Shown in pieces: positions 1 through 6,540 of a DNA stretch of 11,742 nucleotides; positions within the stretch are counted from its first letter, which is position 1, and the number at the start of each line of letters is the position of its first letter. A program made the translations under genes and the position numbers. A model generated the notes under the pieces. The model searched no databases and had not been told where the DNA came from. It was given only the letters and a program-made list of their open reading frames with translations. This stretch comes from Spirochaetaceae bacterium (GTDB lineage Bacteria; Spirochaetota; Spirochaetia; PWKH01): NCBI GenBank assembly GCA_003557605.1, contig PWNW01000286.1, forward strand, positions 1-11,742, in the 5' to 3' direction.

Positions 1-1071
1 CCCTCCACCGGGAACTACTGCCGGGGAGGAGCTTACAACTCTGCACTGCTGGGATGCGATTCCATCGCAATACTTCCTGAAGGGATGAGCAGAGAACGGT
101 TTGACTGGCTGAAAAACGTTGCCGGGGAAATCATAGCCACCGTCGGGACGGAAAGCAATGTAAAGGAAATCTTCGATAAATGTCATGAACTCAATGCAGA
201 ACGGGGAGATGATGTGGTCATCTTCAATCAGTTTGACCAGTTCGGCAATTATCTTTGGCACTATGAAGTGACCGCTTCAGCAATTAAACAGATGATATCT
301 GCAGAGGGCATTAATCCTGAACACGTCAGCGGATACGTAACTGCAACCGGATCTGCCGGCACCATCGGTGCAGCCGACAGCCTGAAGAAGATCTATCCCA
401 ATCTCCGTGCTGCCGCCGGGGAGGCAATCCAATGCCCCACGCTGCTGCGAAACGGGTTCGGAGATCACCGGATTGAAGGCATCGGCGACAAACATGTTCC
501 CTGGGTCCATAATGTAAGGAACACCGACATGGTAGTTGCTGTGGACGACAATGACTGCATGGACCTGGTACGGCTGTTTAACCAAGACCTCGGAAAACAG
601 TACCTTATGGACCAGGGAGTTCCGGCAGAGACTGTTGACGTGCTCCACTACATGGGAATCTCCGGAGCGGGCAATCTCCTGGGAGCAGTCAAGATGGCGA
701 AATACTATGAAATGGATGAGCATGACGTAATCATCACGGTCCTCACCGACTCCATGGATATGTATACATCACGACTTGAGGAGATGAACAGCACCAGAGG
801 AGAATACCGAAGAGAAGATGCCGCAGCGGCCTTTCATCGTTCAATCCTGGGACAGGGTGCTGATCATGCCCTTGAGCTTTCCTATTATGAAAAACTGAGA
901 ATTCATAATCTGAAGTACTACACCTGGGTTGAGCAGCAGGGAAAGACCTATGAAGAGATTAACGCACAGTGGTACGACAGAACATACTGGACCAGCATAC
1001 AGCAGCTCACCGGTAAGATTGACCGGCTCATTGATGCATTTAATGCTGAAACAGGTCTGATAAACACCTAA
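1..1071 (+). CDS. Fold-type II PLP-dependent enzyme, cysteine-synthase-like (5' end outside the window)
   Basis: The frame is open from base 1, so the gene starts upstream; the ATG at 85 is internal. The first codons read PSTGNY, matching the asparagine loop (S/T-S-G-N) that holds the PLP cofactor in the cysteine synthase/threonine synthase fold. The catalytic lysine normally lies N-terminal to this loop and is therefore outside the window. Further on, a stretch beginning NQFDQFGNYLWHYE resembles the NQF...HYETT segment of O-acetylserine sulfhydrylases, and TGSAGTIGAA resembles their glycine-rich phosphate loop. About 100 residues follow the core (from about codon 245 in the window), longer than in CysK. 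It ends 14 bases before the next PLP enzyme, so the two are probably one operon. The substrate cannot be told. The family is sure; cysteine synthase activity is not. Confidence 0.85.
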   Translation, partial: PSTGNYCRGGAYNSALLGCDSIAILPEGMSRERFDWLKNVAGEIIATVGTESNVKEIFDKCHELNAERGDDVVIFNQFDQFGNYLWHYEVTASAIKQMISAEGINPEHVSGYVTATGSAGTIGAADSLKKIYPNLRAAAGEAIQCPTLLRNGFGDHRIEGIGDKHVPWVHNVRNTDMVVAVDDNDCMDLVRLFNQDLGKQYLMDQGVPAETVDVLHYMGISGAGNLLGAVKMAKYYEMDEHDVIITVLTDSMDMYTSRLEEMNSTRGEYRREDAAAAFHRSILGQGADHALELSYYEKLRIHNLKYYTWVEQQGKTYEEINAQWYDRTYWTSIQQLTGKIDRLIDAFNAETGLINT

Positions 1072-1085
1072 CAGGAGTTAAAGAC

Positions 1086-2303
1086 ATGGGGTATTTCTAT
1101 CGATGTATTGACTGCGGAACCGAGTATCCGGGAGATACGGTACGGTATCTCTGTTCACGATGCAGAGAAGATGCTGTTTCCGGGGAATTTCAGAAAGGAC
1201 TGCTTGAGACAGTTCTGGATTTTTCCCACATCGACTCAAACACGGCAGTCAACGCAGAGGACTTTTACCCCTTTGCAGTTCCCCGCAGCGAAGCCTATCC
1301 TGTGGGGAACACTCCCCTTGCCCGCTCCCATGCTCTGTGCAGGGAGTACGGGCTGAAGAATCTGTTCTTTAAGATGGATTCCCTCAATCCCTCCGGATCA
1401 TATAAGGACCGGGCGTCACTGCTTATTGCAGGGCAGGCCATGGTGCATCAGGAAACACGAATTACCGTGTCATCTACGGGAAATGCGGGATCCGCAATGG
1501 CCTGCGCAGGTGCGGCCTTCGGTCTTGAGGTGGTGCTCTTCGTTCCCGAAACAGCCCCGAAGAACAAGCTGATGCAGTCGGTGATTTTCGGAGCATCTGT
1601 GGTTCCTGTTGCCGGAACCTATGACCAGGCATTCCAGTTATCCATAGCATTCACCGAGCAGTTCGGAGGCATCAACAGAAATACTGCATACAACCCCATG
1701 ACCGTTGAAGGGAAAAAGAGCTGTGCTGTTGAACTGTACCATCAGTTTGGGAACCGCATCCCCGATATCGTCTATATCCCTGTCGGTGACGGAGTGATTT
1801 ACTCCGGCATCTATAAGGGATTTGCTGACCTCAGGGATGCAGGGATCACCCGCAGTATTCCCAAGCTGGTATGCGTACAGTCTGAAAAGAGCGATGCTGT
1901 AAGCAGGGCATGGAGCACCTCAACGCCGACAAATTTGAAGACATCATCCACCATTGCTGATTCCATTTCTGTGGCATCCCCCGCCGGAGGCAGATATGCG
2001 CTGAAGGCGCTCAAGGAGAGCGGCGGATGGTGCACCGTAGTTTCGGACCAGCGAATTCTTGAAGCCCAGCTTGAGCTGGCTTCCAAGGCAGGGATCTTTG
2101 CTGAACCCGCCGCAGCTGCCGGATGGGCCGGTGTCGTTTCTGATGCTCCCATGCTTCTGGACACTTACGGGGAGGAGGTGCAGATAGCCGTGCTGATCAC
2201 CGGGTCCGGGTTCAAGGACATGGATGTATTCTCCAGCAGGATAGAAATGCCGAAGCCGGTGGAGCCGACACTGGAGGCCTGCGCACGGCTCTTTTCTCTG
2301 TGA
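1086..2303 (+). CDS. Threonine-synthase-like PLP-dependent enzyme with N-terminal zinc ribbon
   Basis: A 405-residue fold-type II PLP enzyme. The N-terminus has a four-cysteine zinc-ribbon pattern (C7, C10, C23, C26), common in archaeal/bacterial short threonine synthases. NPSGSYKDRA at about 101-110 contains the PLP-binding lysine (K107). SSTGNAGSA at about 129-137 is the cofactor asparagine loop, and a glycine-rich segment PVGDG follows near residue 230. AGG AG at 1073-1077 lies 8 bases before the ATG. Classic threonine synthase converts O-phosphohomoserine to threonine. Here the neighbour is another PLP lyase, not homoserine kinase or homoserine dehydrogenase, so a catabolic elimination or thiolase-like role is also possible. 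The fold and cofactor residues are clear; the symbol thrC is withheld because the substrate is unproven. Confidence 0.85.
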   Translation: MGYFYRCIDCGTEYPGDTVRYLCSRCREDAVSGEFQKGLLETVLDFSHIDSNTAVNAEDFYPFAVPRSEAYPVGNTPLARSHALCREYGLKNLFFKMDSLNPSGSYKDRASLLIAGQAMVHQETRITVSSTGNAGSAMACAGAAFGLEVVLFVPETAPKNKLMQSVIFGASVVPVAGTYDQAFQLSIAFTEQFGGINRNTAYNPMTVEGKKSCAVELYHQFGNRIPDIVYIPVGDGVIYSGIYKGFADLRDAGITRSIPKLVCVQSEKSDAVSRAWSTSTPTNLKTSSTIADSISVASPAGGRYALKALKESGGWCTVVSDQRILEAQLELASKAGIFAEPAAAAGWAGVVSDAPMLLDTYGEEVQIAVLITGSGFKDMDVFSSRIEMPKPVEPTLEACARLFSL

Positions 2304-2327
2304 TTCGCTGTACGGCCCATTGCCTTT

Positions 2328-2338
2328 TATGATATACT
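2328..2338 (+). promoter_or_regulatory. Extended -10 promoter before the coiled-coil/PAP2 pair
   Basis: TGA-TATACT at 2330-2338 is a TGn extended -10 element with five of six consensus bases in the hexamer. No good -35 is seen 17 bases upstream, which is usual for extended -10 promoters. Transcription would start near 2345, just ahead of the ribosome binding site AGGAG at 2348-2352. It implies that the pair at 2363-3362 is a unit separate from the PLP operon. Confidence 0.45.
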
Positions 2339-2362
2339 CACCTCTATAGGAGTGATGCGTAT

Positions 2363-2830
2363 ATGGAACTGTTTTTAATCGGCCTCGGAATCGGCCTGCT
2401 GCTGTTTATTCTGGCTGTCATCGCTAACCTGAGGCTGAAGCGACGCCATAAACGGGAAATGCTGAAAATAAAAAATATGGTGTCCCAGAAAATGGACATG
2501 GAATATGAGTCCATTACCAAGCTTCGCTCCGATATAGAAATCCTGAAGAAACAGAATGAAAACCTCAGAATCAGTCTCCGGGCATTCAGCCAGAAACCGA
2601 ACCGGAAGGAGATGGCGCAGCTGCAGGTATATCACCGTGCAGTGGAGATCATGTCCCTTAAGGCCCCGGGATTTGCCCCTGCATGGCAGCTTGCCCTTCG
2701 TGAAAGCGAAGAAGAACTTGATAAAATGTATCTGGGATTTCATCCCTTCGTAAAGAAGATTGTCCCTGACCGGATGCTTGAAATGTTTGACCAGAAAGAC
2801 GAGGAAGAAGAGAGTGATCAGACGAAGTAG
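2363..2830 (+). CDS. Small membrane-anchored coiled-coil protein of unknown function
   Basis: 155 residues. Residues 2-23 form one strongly hydrophobic segment (LFLIGLGIGLLLFILAVIA), followed by a basic stretch (RLKRRHKRE), so the N-terminus is out and the rest is cytoplasmic by the positive-inside rule. Residues about 30-75 are charged and heptad-like (MEYESITKLRSDIEILKKQNENL), predicting a coiled coil. The C-terminal half is a small alpha-helical domain ending in a run of acidic residues (DQKDEEEESDQ). AGGAG at 2348-2352 supports the ATG at 2363. The 3' end overlaps the next gene by 17 bases, suggesting translational coupling with the PAP2 phosphatase. I recognise no named family; a membrane scaffold linked to envelope or lipid metabolism is a guess from its neighbour only. 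Confidence 0.8.
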   Translation: MELFLIGLGIGLLLFILAVIANLRLKRRHKREMLKIKNMVSQKMDMEYESITKLRSDIEILKKQNENLRISLRAFSQKPNRKEMAQLQVYHRAVEIMSLKAPGFAPAWQLALRESEEELDKMYLGFHPFVKKIVPDRMLEMFDQKDEEEESDQTK

Positions 2831-3362
2831 CCTGCTGACTGTACTTCTGCTGTGCTCCTTCATGCCCGTATGTGCCGGATGGAAGGCAATTGATGCATGG
2901 GAAATACGGTTTATACCGGATAATCCCGCTGATATATCGGTGCTGAATACGGTTGCTGTGTACTCAGCTATTGCACTGCCGGCTGTCCCCATACTCATGT
3001 CAGATGACCCCTGGTATGATGCGGCACTGTACGGGACAAGTCTTGCAGTAGCCCACGGCTCAAAGGAACTTTTTAAACGTATCTTCGGCAGAACCCGCCC
3101 AGACGGAGGAGACCGTTCGTTTCCCTCCGGACATGCTGCTGGAGCGGCTGTTTCCTTCGGATTTCTGCTCTATATGAACCAAACCCGTGAAACATATCAT
3201 CCGGGATATATCTACGCATCAATCCCTCTTCAGGGGACCTCAGCAGCCGGCCGGGTTCTGATGAGACGGCACTACCCTACAGATGTGATAGCAGGGTTTC
3301 TCCTCGGCACAGCAGTCGGCATACTGGTCCCCATGGGAGCAGACGCACTGTTCAACCGATAG
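2814..3362 (+). CDS. Exported PAP2-family phosphatase (lipid phosphatase)
   Basis: 182 residues from a GTG at 2814. This start is chosen over the in-frame ATG at 2760 because GAGG lies at 2801-2804 with proper spacing and because the protein then begins with a clean signal peptide: MIRR, a hydrophobic core, and VCA before G22. All three PAP2 signature blocks are present: K88-x6-R95-P96, the PSGH block at 104-107 with catalytic H107, and R147-x5-H153-x3-D157. Members remove phosphate from phosphatidic acid, undecaprenyl pyrophosphate or phosphatidylglycerophosphate on the outer face of the membrane. Hydrophobic segments near 44-62, 109-121 and 158-174 suggest membrane association. The residue before R147 is G, not the usual S, a mild departure. 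The gene overlaps the preceding one and converges on the nitroreductase with a 3-base gap. The substrate is unknown. Confidence 0.88.
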   Translation: MIRRSSLLTVLLLCSFMPVCAGWKAIDAWEIRFIPDNPADISVLNTVAVYSAIALPAVPILMSDDPWYDAALYGTSLAVAHGSKELFKRIFGRTRPDGGDRSFPSGHAAGAAVSFGFLLYMNQTRETYHPGYIYASIPLQGTSAAGRVLMRRHYPTDVIAGFLLGTAVGILVPMGADALFNR

Positions 3363-3365
3363 CCG

Positions 3366-3971
3366 TCAGTTTTCCCAGGAACCTCGGCAGATGATCTTTT
3401 CAGGGTCCAGCCGTATCCGCTCTGCGGTCTCTCCTGCCAGGGCTTTTTCATCCAGCAGATCCTCCCTTCCGGGATACCCCGCAGCTATAGCGGTAAACAC
3501 ATCATAGGTGTCACTGATTCCAAAGGACTCCTTCAGGACATCGGCACTGAACCCGGCCATCTGATGAAACACCAGCCCTTCATGGACCGCCTGAAATGCC
3601 ATGGAAACTGCAGCCATTCCCGTCTCATATCCCCGTCTCCAGTTTTCCCGGTCCTTTCCTCGGTATGATTTGTATGCCATGGTGTAGATAAGCACCGGTG
3701 CATTGAGGGCCCAGGCATTTCCAGGCAGCAGGGCATCCCTCCCCTTCTGCAGGGATTCCGGGTCCCGGGAAGTGAGTACAAGAAACTTCCACGGCTGGTT
3801 GTTGAACGCCGAAGGTGCCCACCTAGCTGCCTCAAGCAGTAGGTCAACCGTCTCAGCAGGGACTTCCCGGTCAGGATCAATCGCCCGGGAGCTCCATCGT
3901 CCTGCGATAACCGGATCAATCCGGTGCAGGAGTGTTCCTGTCCTGGTAACTGAATGTGCGTTTTCTTTCAT
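3366..3971 (-). CDS. Nitroreductase-family FMN oxidoreductase
   Basis: 201 residues. The N-terminus has the FMN-phosphate motif R25-W-S-S-R29, and APSAFNNQPW at 52-61 is the second hallmark FMN-binding stretch of the NfsB/FRase-like superfamily. The C-terminus has the expected AAGYPGRED and a closing R-x-SW tail. Members use NAD(P)H to reduce nitro groups, quinones, flavins or enones; the substrate cannot be read from sequence. The length fits the family. No ribosome binding site precedes the ATG. A -10 hexamer sits 6 bases from the start codon, so the message may be leaderless. It lies 36 bases beyond the AraC regulator stop, so read-through from that gene is also possible. No link to xylose metabolism is evident. 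Confidence 0.9.
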   Translation of the reverse strand: MKENAHSVTRTGTLLHRIDPVIAGRWSSRAIDPDREVPAETVDLLLEAARWAPSAFNNQPWKFLVLTSRDPESLQKGRDALLPGNAWALNAPVLIYTMAYKSYRGKDRENWRRGYETGMAAVSMAFQAVHEGLVFHQMAGFSADVLKESFGISDTYDVFTAIAAGYPGREDLLDEKALAGETAERIRLDPEKIICRGSWEN

Positions 3972-3977
3972 GTTTTT

Positions 3978-4006
3978 ACTATACTGCTGCAGAGGGAAAA
4001 AAGCAA
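3978..4006 (-). promoter_or_regulatory. Promoter of the nitroreductase gene, giving a leaderless transcript
   Basis: On the minus strand TTGCTT (4001-4006) and TATAGT (3978-3983) are separated by exactly 17 bases. TATAGT ends 6 bases before the ATG at 3971, so transcription would start at or next to the initiation codon. The -35 touches the end of the upstream regulator gene, whose stop codon is at 4008-4010. Confidence 0.5.
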
Positions 4007-4007
4007 A

Positions 4008-4817
4008 TCAAACCAGATGCTGCGCATAGACCTTCCGGTACTGGGTCGGAGCATACCCGGTATGCTGTTTGAAGACCCTGCTGAGGTGAAACTCGCTGCT
4101 GAAGCACAGCTTCTCGGAAATCTCGCACATCCGTGCATCAGTATTGATCAGCATGGATGATGCTGCCTCAATTTTGAGCTTCGTATAGTACTTCATCGGT
4201 GAAACCTGCATTTTCTTGCGGAACAGCCTTGCCAGATAGGAGGGATCAAGACCGAGATACGAGGCCAGATCACCCAAACTCAGGTGATCAAACACCATCC
4301 CCTGCATAATCTTCAGTGCCTTCTCTATATGATAATTCCCCTCATCGCTGAACTGGGCTGCGTCAGCACCGCCGGCCTGGGAATAGAGAAAAGAGACCAG
4401 CTGATGCTCCGCTGAACGCCGCAGATACTGCGAAGGGGACATGCCGTGCTCCTTGATCTGCTCAAAGAAAAAGCGGTATCCGGTCCCGATCCCCCTTCCG
4501 TTTTGAGGTGCAAAGTGAACATCCAGCAGCTGCTTCAGCTCACTGTCCCCTTCATCAGGCTGAAAGAGCACGGCATAGTATGAAATTGGCCGATTTCTGT
4601 CGGTTGCCTGGATTCGGTGGACCTTCCCTGGAAGGGAGAGAAACAGGGACCCCTTCTGTATCACATGGGTGGTGCCGTCATTGACGAATGTCCCGTCCCC
4701 CTGAAGAAAATAATGAAACTCATACTCCTCTTCCCCATGACTGTGACGGCGGCCGTGCCAGTCAAGCTCCCGTCGGGTTTTCAGCTGATAGATAAAGACA
4801 ACGTCGCAGATTTTCAT
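4008..4817 (-). CDS. AraC-family regulator, probable xylose-operon activator
   Basis: 269 residues from the ATG at 4817. The N-terminal half (about 1-100) is a cupin-like effector domain with HSH at 25-27 and a conserved late histidine, H67. The C-terminal 100 residues hold two helix-turn-helix units: LSLGDLASYLGLDPSYLARLF (from about 179) and ISEKLCFSSEFHLSRVFKQ (from about 233), followed by the AraC-family HTGYAPTQYR end. It is divergent from xylB, so xylose or a related sugar is the likely ligand. An ATG at 4874 gives a 288-residue version, but neither start has a ribosome binding site. A perfect TATAAT with a TGGACA lies between them, 7 bases from the ATG at 4817, so the shorter, leaderless form is preferred. 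Family assignment is firm; target and ligand are inferred from position. Confidence 0.88.
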   Translation of the reverse strand: MKICDVVFIYQLKTRRELDWHGRRHSHGEEEYEFHYFLQGDGTFVNDGTTHVIQKGSLFLSLPGKVHRIQATDRNRPISYYAVLFQPDEGDSELKQLLDVHFAPQNGRGIGTGYRFFFEQIKEHGMSPSQYLRRSAEHQLVSFLYSQAGGADAAQFSDEGNYHIEKALKIMQGMVFDHLSLGDLASYLGLDPSYLARLFRKKMQVSPMKYYTKLKIEAASSMLINTDARMCEISEKLCFSSEFHLSRVFKQHTGYAPTQYRKVYAQHLV

Positions 4818-4818
4818 T

Positions 4819-4943
4819 AGGTCAATTATATATATGCCGAAAGGGCTCTGTCCAGGGTAATTTATTGCAAACATGTGCCCATCTGCAGTATGATTACAGT
4901 TTTTTATGATGAATATGGTATTTCAAGGTCAATAATATATATG
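4819..4943 (+). repeat. Pair of 18-base direct repeats between the regulator and xylB (putative operators)
   Basis: AGGTCAATTATATATATG at 4819-4836 and AGGTCAATAATATATATG at 4926-4943 differ at one base of 18. They are 107 bases apart, about ten helical turns, so a protein bound to both could face the same side and form a loop, as AraC does. The first covers the regulator's -10 and start point; the second lies upstream of the xylB promoter. Both are directly repeated, as expected for AraC-family sites. That the adjacent regulator binds them is inference. Confidence 0.6.
4825..4854 (-). promoter_or_regulatory. Promoter of the AraC-type regulator
   Basis: On the minus strand TGGACA (4849-4854, five of six consensus) and TATAAT (4825-4830, perfect) are 18 bases apart. 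The start point would fall at about the ATG at 4817, predicting a leaderless message. The -10 hexamer is inside the first copy of the 18-base direct repeat, the right place for autorepression. Confidence 0.6.
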
Positions 4944-4964
4944 GAATATCAAAAATATCCATAT
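4939..4964. promoter_or_regulatory. Inverted repeat upstream of the xylB promoter
   Basis: ATATGGA (4939-4945) and TCCATAT (4958-4964) form a perfect 7-base inverted repeat with a 12-base spacer. The left arm overlaps the second 18-base direct repeat, and the right arm ends where the xylB -35 region would be. It could bind a second dimeric regulator, or be part of the AraC-type site. Confidence 0.45.
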
Positions 4965-4981
4965 GATTTCCGCGCCGACGG

Positions 4982-5013
4982 TATTAATATATGAGTAACA
5001 CGCAGTAAGGGAG
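4982..5013 (+). promoter_or_regulatory. xylB promoter -10 region and ribosome binding site
   Basis: TATTAAT at 4982-4988 (or TAATAT at 4985-4990) is the only -10-like sequence close to xylB. No recognisable -35 hexamer stands 16-18 bases upstream; that place is taken by the inverted repeat ending at 4964. This is typical of a promoter that needs an activator. The ribosome binding site AAGGGAG at 5007-5013 is 6 bases from the ATG at 5020. Confidence 0.45.
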
Positions 5014-5019
5014 TTACAG

Positions 5020-6513
5020 ATGAAATGTGTTGCAGGTATAGATAACGGCACCCAAAGCACCAAGGTGCTCGTATATGATTATCAAAACAGAAGCATTGTC
5101 GCATTAGTCTCAGCACCCCATGACATGATCAGCCGTGATGACGGGACCCGGGAGCAGGAAAGCAGCTGGTGGACCGAAGCTTTGAAAAACTGCTTTGACC
5201 AGATAGACCCTCAAGTGAAAGCCTCCATTGAGGCGATAGGTGTTTCGGGGCAGCAGCACGGGTTTGTTCCTGTTGATGCCGGCGGTACGGTGCTCACCCC
5301 GGTGAAGCTGTGGTGCGACACCTCAACAGTGCCCCAGGCAGACCAAATCACTGAAACCTTCGGAGGGGATCAGCGCCTTCTCGATGAACTGGGAAACCTG
5401 GTGCTCACCGGGTATACCGCCCCAAAAATACTGGCATTCAGGCAGAATCACCCTGATCTTTATGAACAGATGCGATGGGTGATGCTTCCCCATGATTATC
5501 TCAACTTCTTTCTTACCGGCTCTCCATGGATGGAGTATGGAGACGCTTCAGGAACTGCGATGCTCAATGTTCGAGACAGGTGCTGGCATGAAGAACTGGT
5601 ACGATGCATTGATGATTCCGGCAGACTTATGGAGGCCCTTCCGCCGCTGATCGAAGCTCATGAAATTGGCGGCCAGGTCTCTGAAGAAGCCGCGTCATTT
5701 CTCGGCATACCTTCGGGAATTCCCGTATCCTCCGGGGGCGGGGATAATATGATGTCCGCTGCCGGCACCGGTGTGGTAACCGAAGGAAAGCTCGCCTTGA
5801 GTCTCGGAACTTCGGGCACCATGTTCGGGTACAGCAGCTTTCCGATTGTTGACGAAAAGAAGCGTCTTGCCGCATTCTGCTCCTCCACCGGAGGTTGGCT
5901 CCCGCTGCTGTGCACCATGAACTGCACGGTGGCAACCGAACTGTACAGAACCATGCTTGAAATGGGGGTGAAGGAATTTGACCAGCTTGCCTCAAAGGCT
6001 GCTCCTGGCTCAGACGGTGTCATTACCGTTCCGTTTTTCAATGGAGAAAGGACCCCGAACCTTCCCCGGGGACGGGGATGCATGGTCGGTATGACCGGAT
6101 CGAACACCACCAAGGAGAACATGAGCAGATCCGCACTGGAGTCCGCAATCTACGGGCTGAAAATGGGGCTTGAGGCCTTCGAAGAGCAGAAATTTGAAGC
6201 CCAAGGCGCATTTATTTCTGGAGGAGGAGCAAAAAGCCCGATATGGAGGCAGATTACCGCAGACATCCTTGGAATTCCGGTAAAAGTACCTCCCATTGAA
6301 GAGACCGCAGCCTTCGGAAGTGCCCTTCAGGCACTGTGGGCACTCACATGCGGCAGAAAGGGATTCATGGAATATTCTGAGATCTTTGATGAGCACAACC
6401 CGAAAACCGGCGCTCCCGACATCGAACCGATACAGGGAAATCGGGAGGTGTATGAGAATCGGTACCGTGAGTACAAGGAGTATGTTGAGGCTCTCAGCAC
6501 CTTGTTCAAGTAA
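5020..6513 (+). CDS. xylB: Xylulokinase
   Basis: 497 residues, the usual length for FGGY-family xylulokinases. It phosphorylates D-xylulose to D-xylulose 5-phosphate with ATP in the cytoplasm. The N-terminal GIDNGTQSTK (6-15) is the ATP-phosphate loop. GVSGQQHG (74-81) and LWCDTST (97-103) match the sugar-binding segments of XylB. SGGGDN (238-243) carries the catalytic base D242, and SLGTSGT (261-267) is a second ATP-binding loop. GGGAKSP near residue 410 is the C-terminal adenosine motif. It is the first gene of a rightward unit with xylA 27 bases downstream, and it is divergent from an AraC-type regulator. The neighbouring xylose isomerase makes the substrate assignment strong. Confidence 0.95.
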   Translation: MKCVAGIDNGTQSTKVLVYDYQNRSIVALVSAPHDMISRDDGTREQESSWWTEALKNCFDQIDPQVKASIEAIGVSGQQHGFVPVDAGGTVLTPVKLWCDTSTVPQADQITETFGGDQRLLDELGNLVLTGYTAPKILAFRQNHPDLYEQMRWVMLPHDYLNFFLTGSPWMEYGDASGTAMLNVRDRCWHEELVRCIDDSGRLMEALPPLIEAHEIGGQVSEEAASFLGIPSGIPVSSGGGDNMMSAAGTGVVTEGKLALSLGTSGTMFGYSSFPIVDEKKRLAAFCSSTGGWLPLLCTMNCTVATELYRTMLEMGVKEFDQLASKAAPGSDGVITVPFFNGERTPNLPRGRGCMVGMTGSNTTKENMSRSALESAIYGLKMGLEAFEEQKFEAQGAFISGGGAKSPIWRQITADILGIPVKVPPIEETAAFGSALQALWALTCGRKGFMEYSEIFDEHNPKTGAPDIEPIQGNREVYENRYREYKEYVEALSTLFK

Positions 6514-6540
6514 AACAAACAAACTATTAGGAGTTATACT

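Noticed and set aside
2760..2813. ATG at 2760 as the PAP2 start
   Set aside because: It adds 18 basic residues before a normal signal peptide, while the GTG at 2814 has a ribosome binding site.
2868..2880. PAP2 protein as a lipoprotein through cysteine 20
   Set aside because: Residues before the cysteine (M-P-V) are a poor lipobox; cleavage after the following alanine fits a normal signal peptide.
4818..4874. Longer N-terminus for the AraC regulator
   Set aside because: A promoter and an operator-like repeat lie inside it and there is no ribosome binding site, so the ATG at 4817 is preferred; kept as an alternative.
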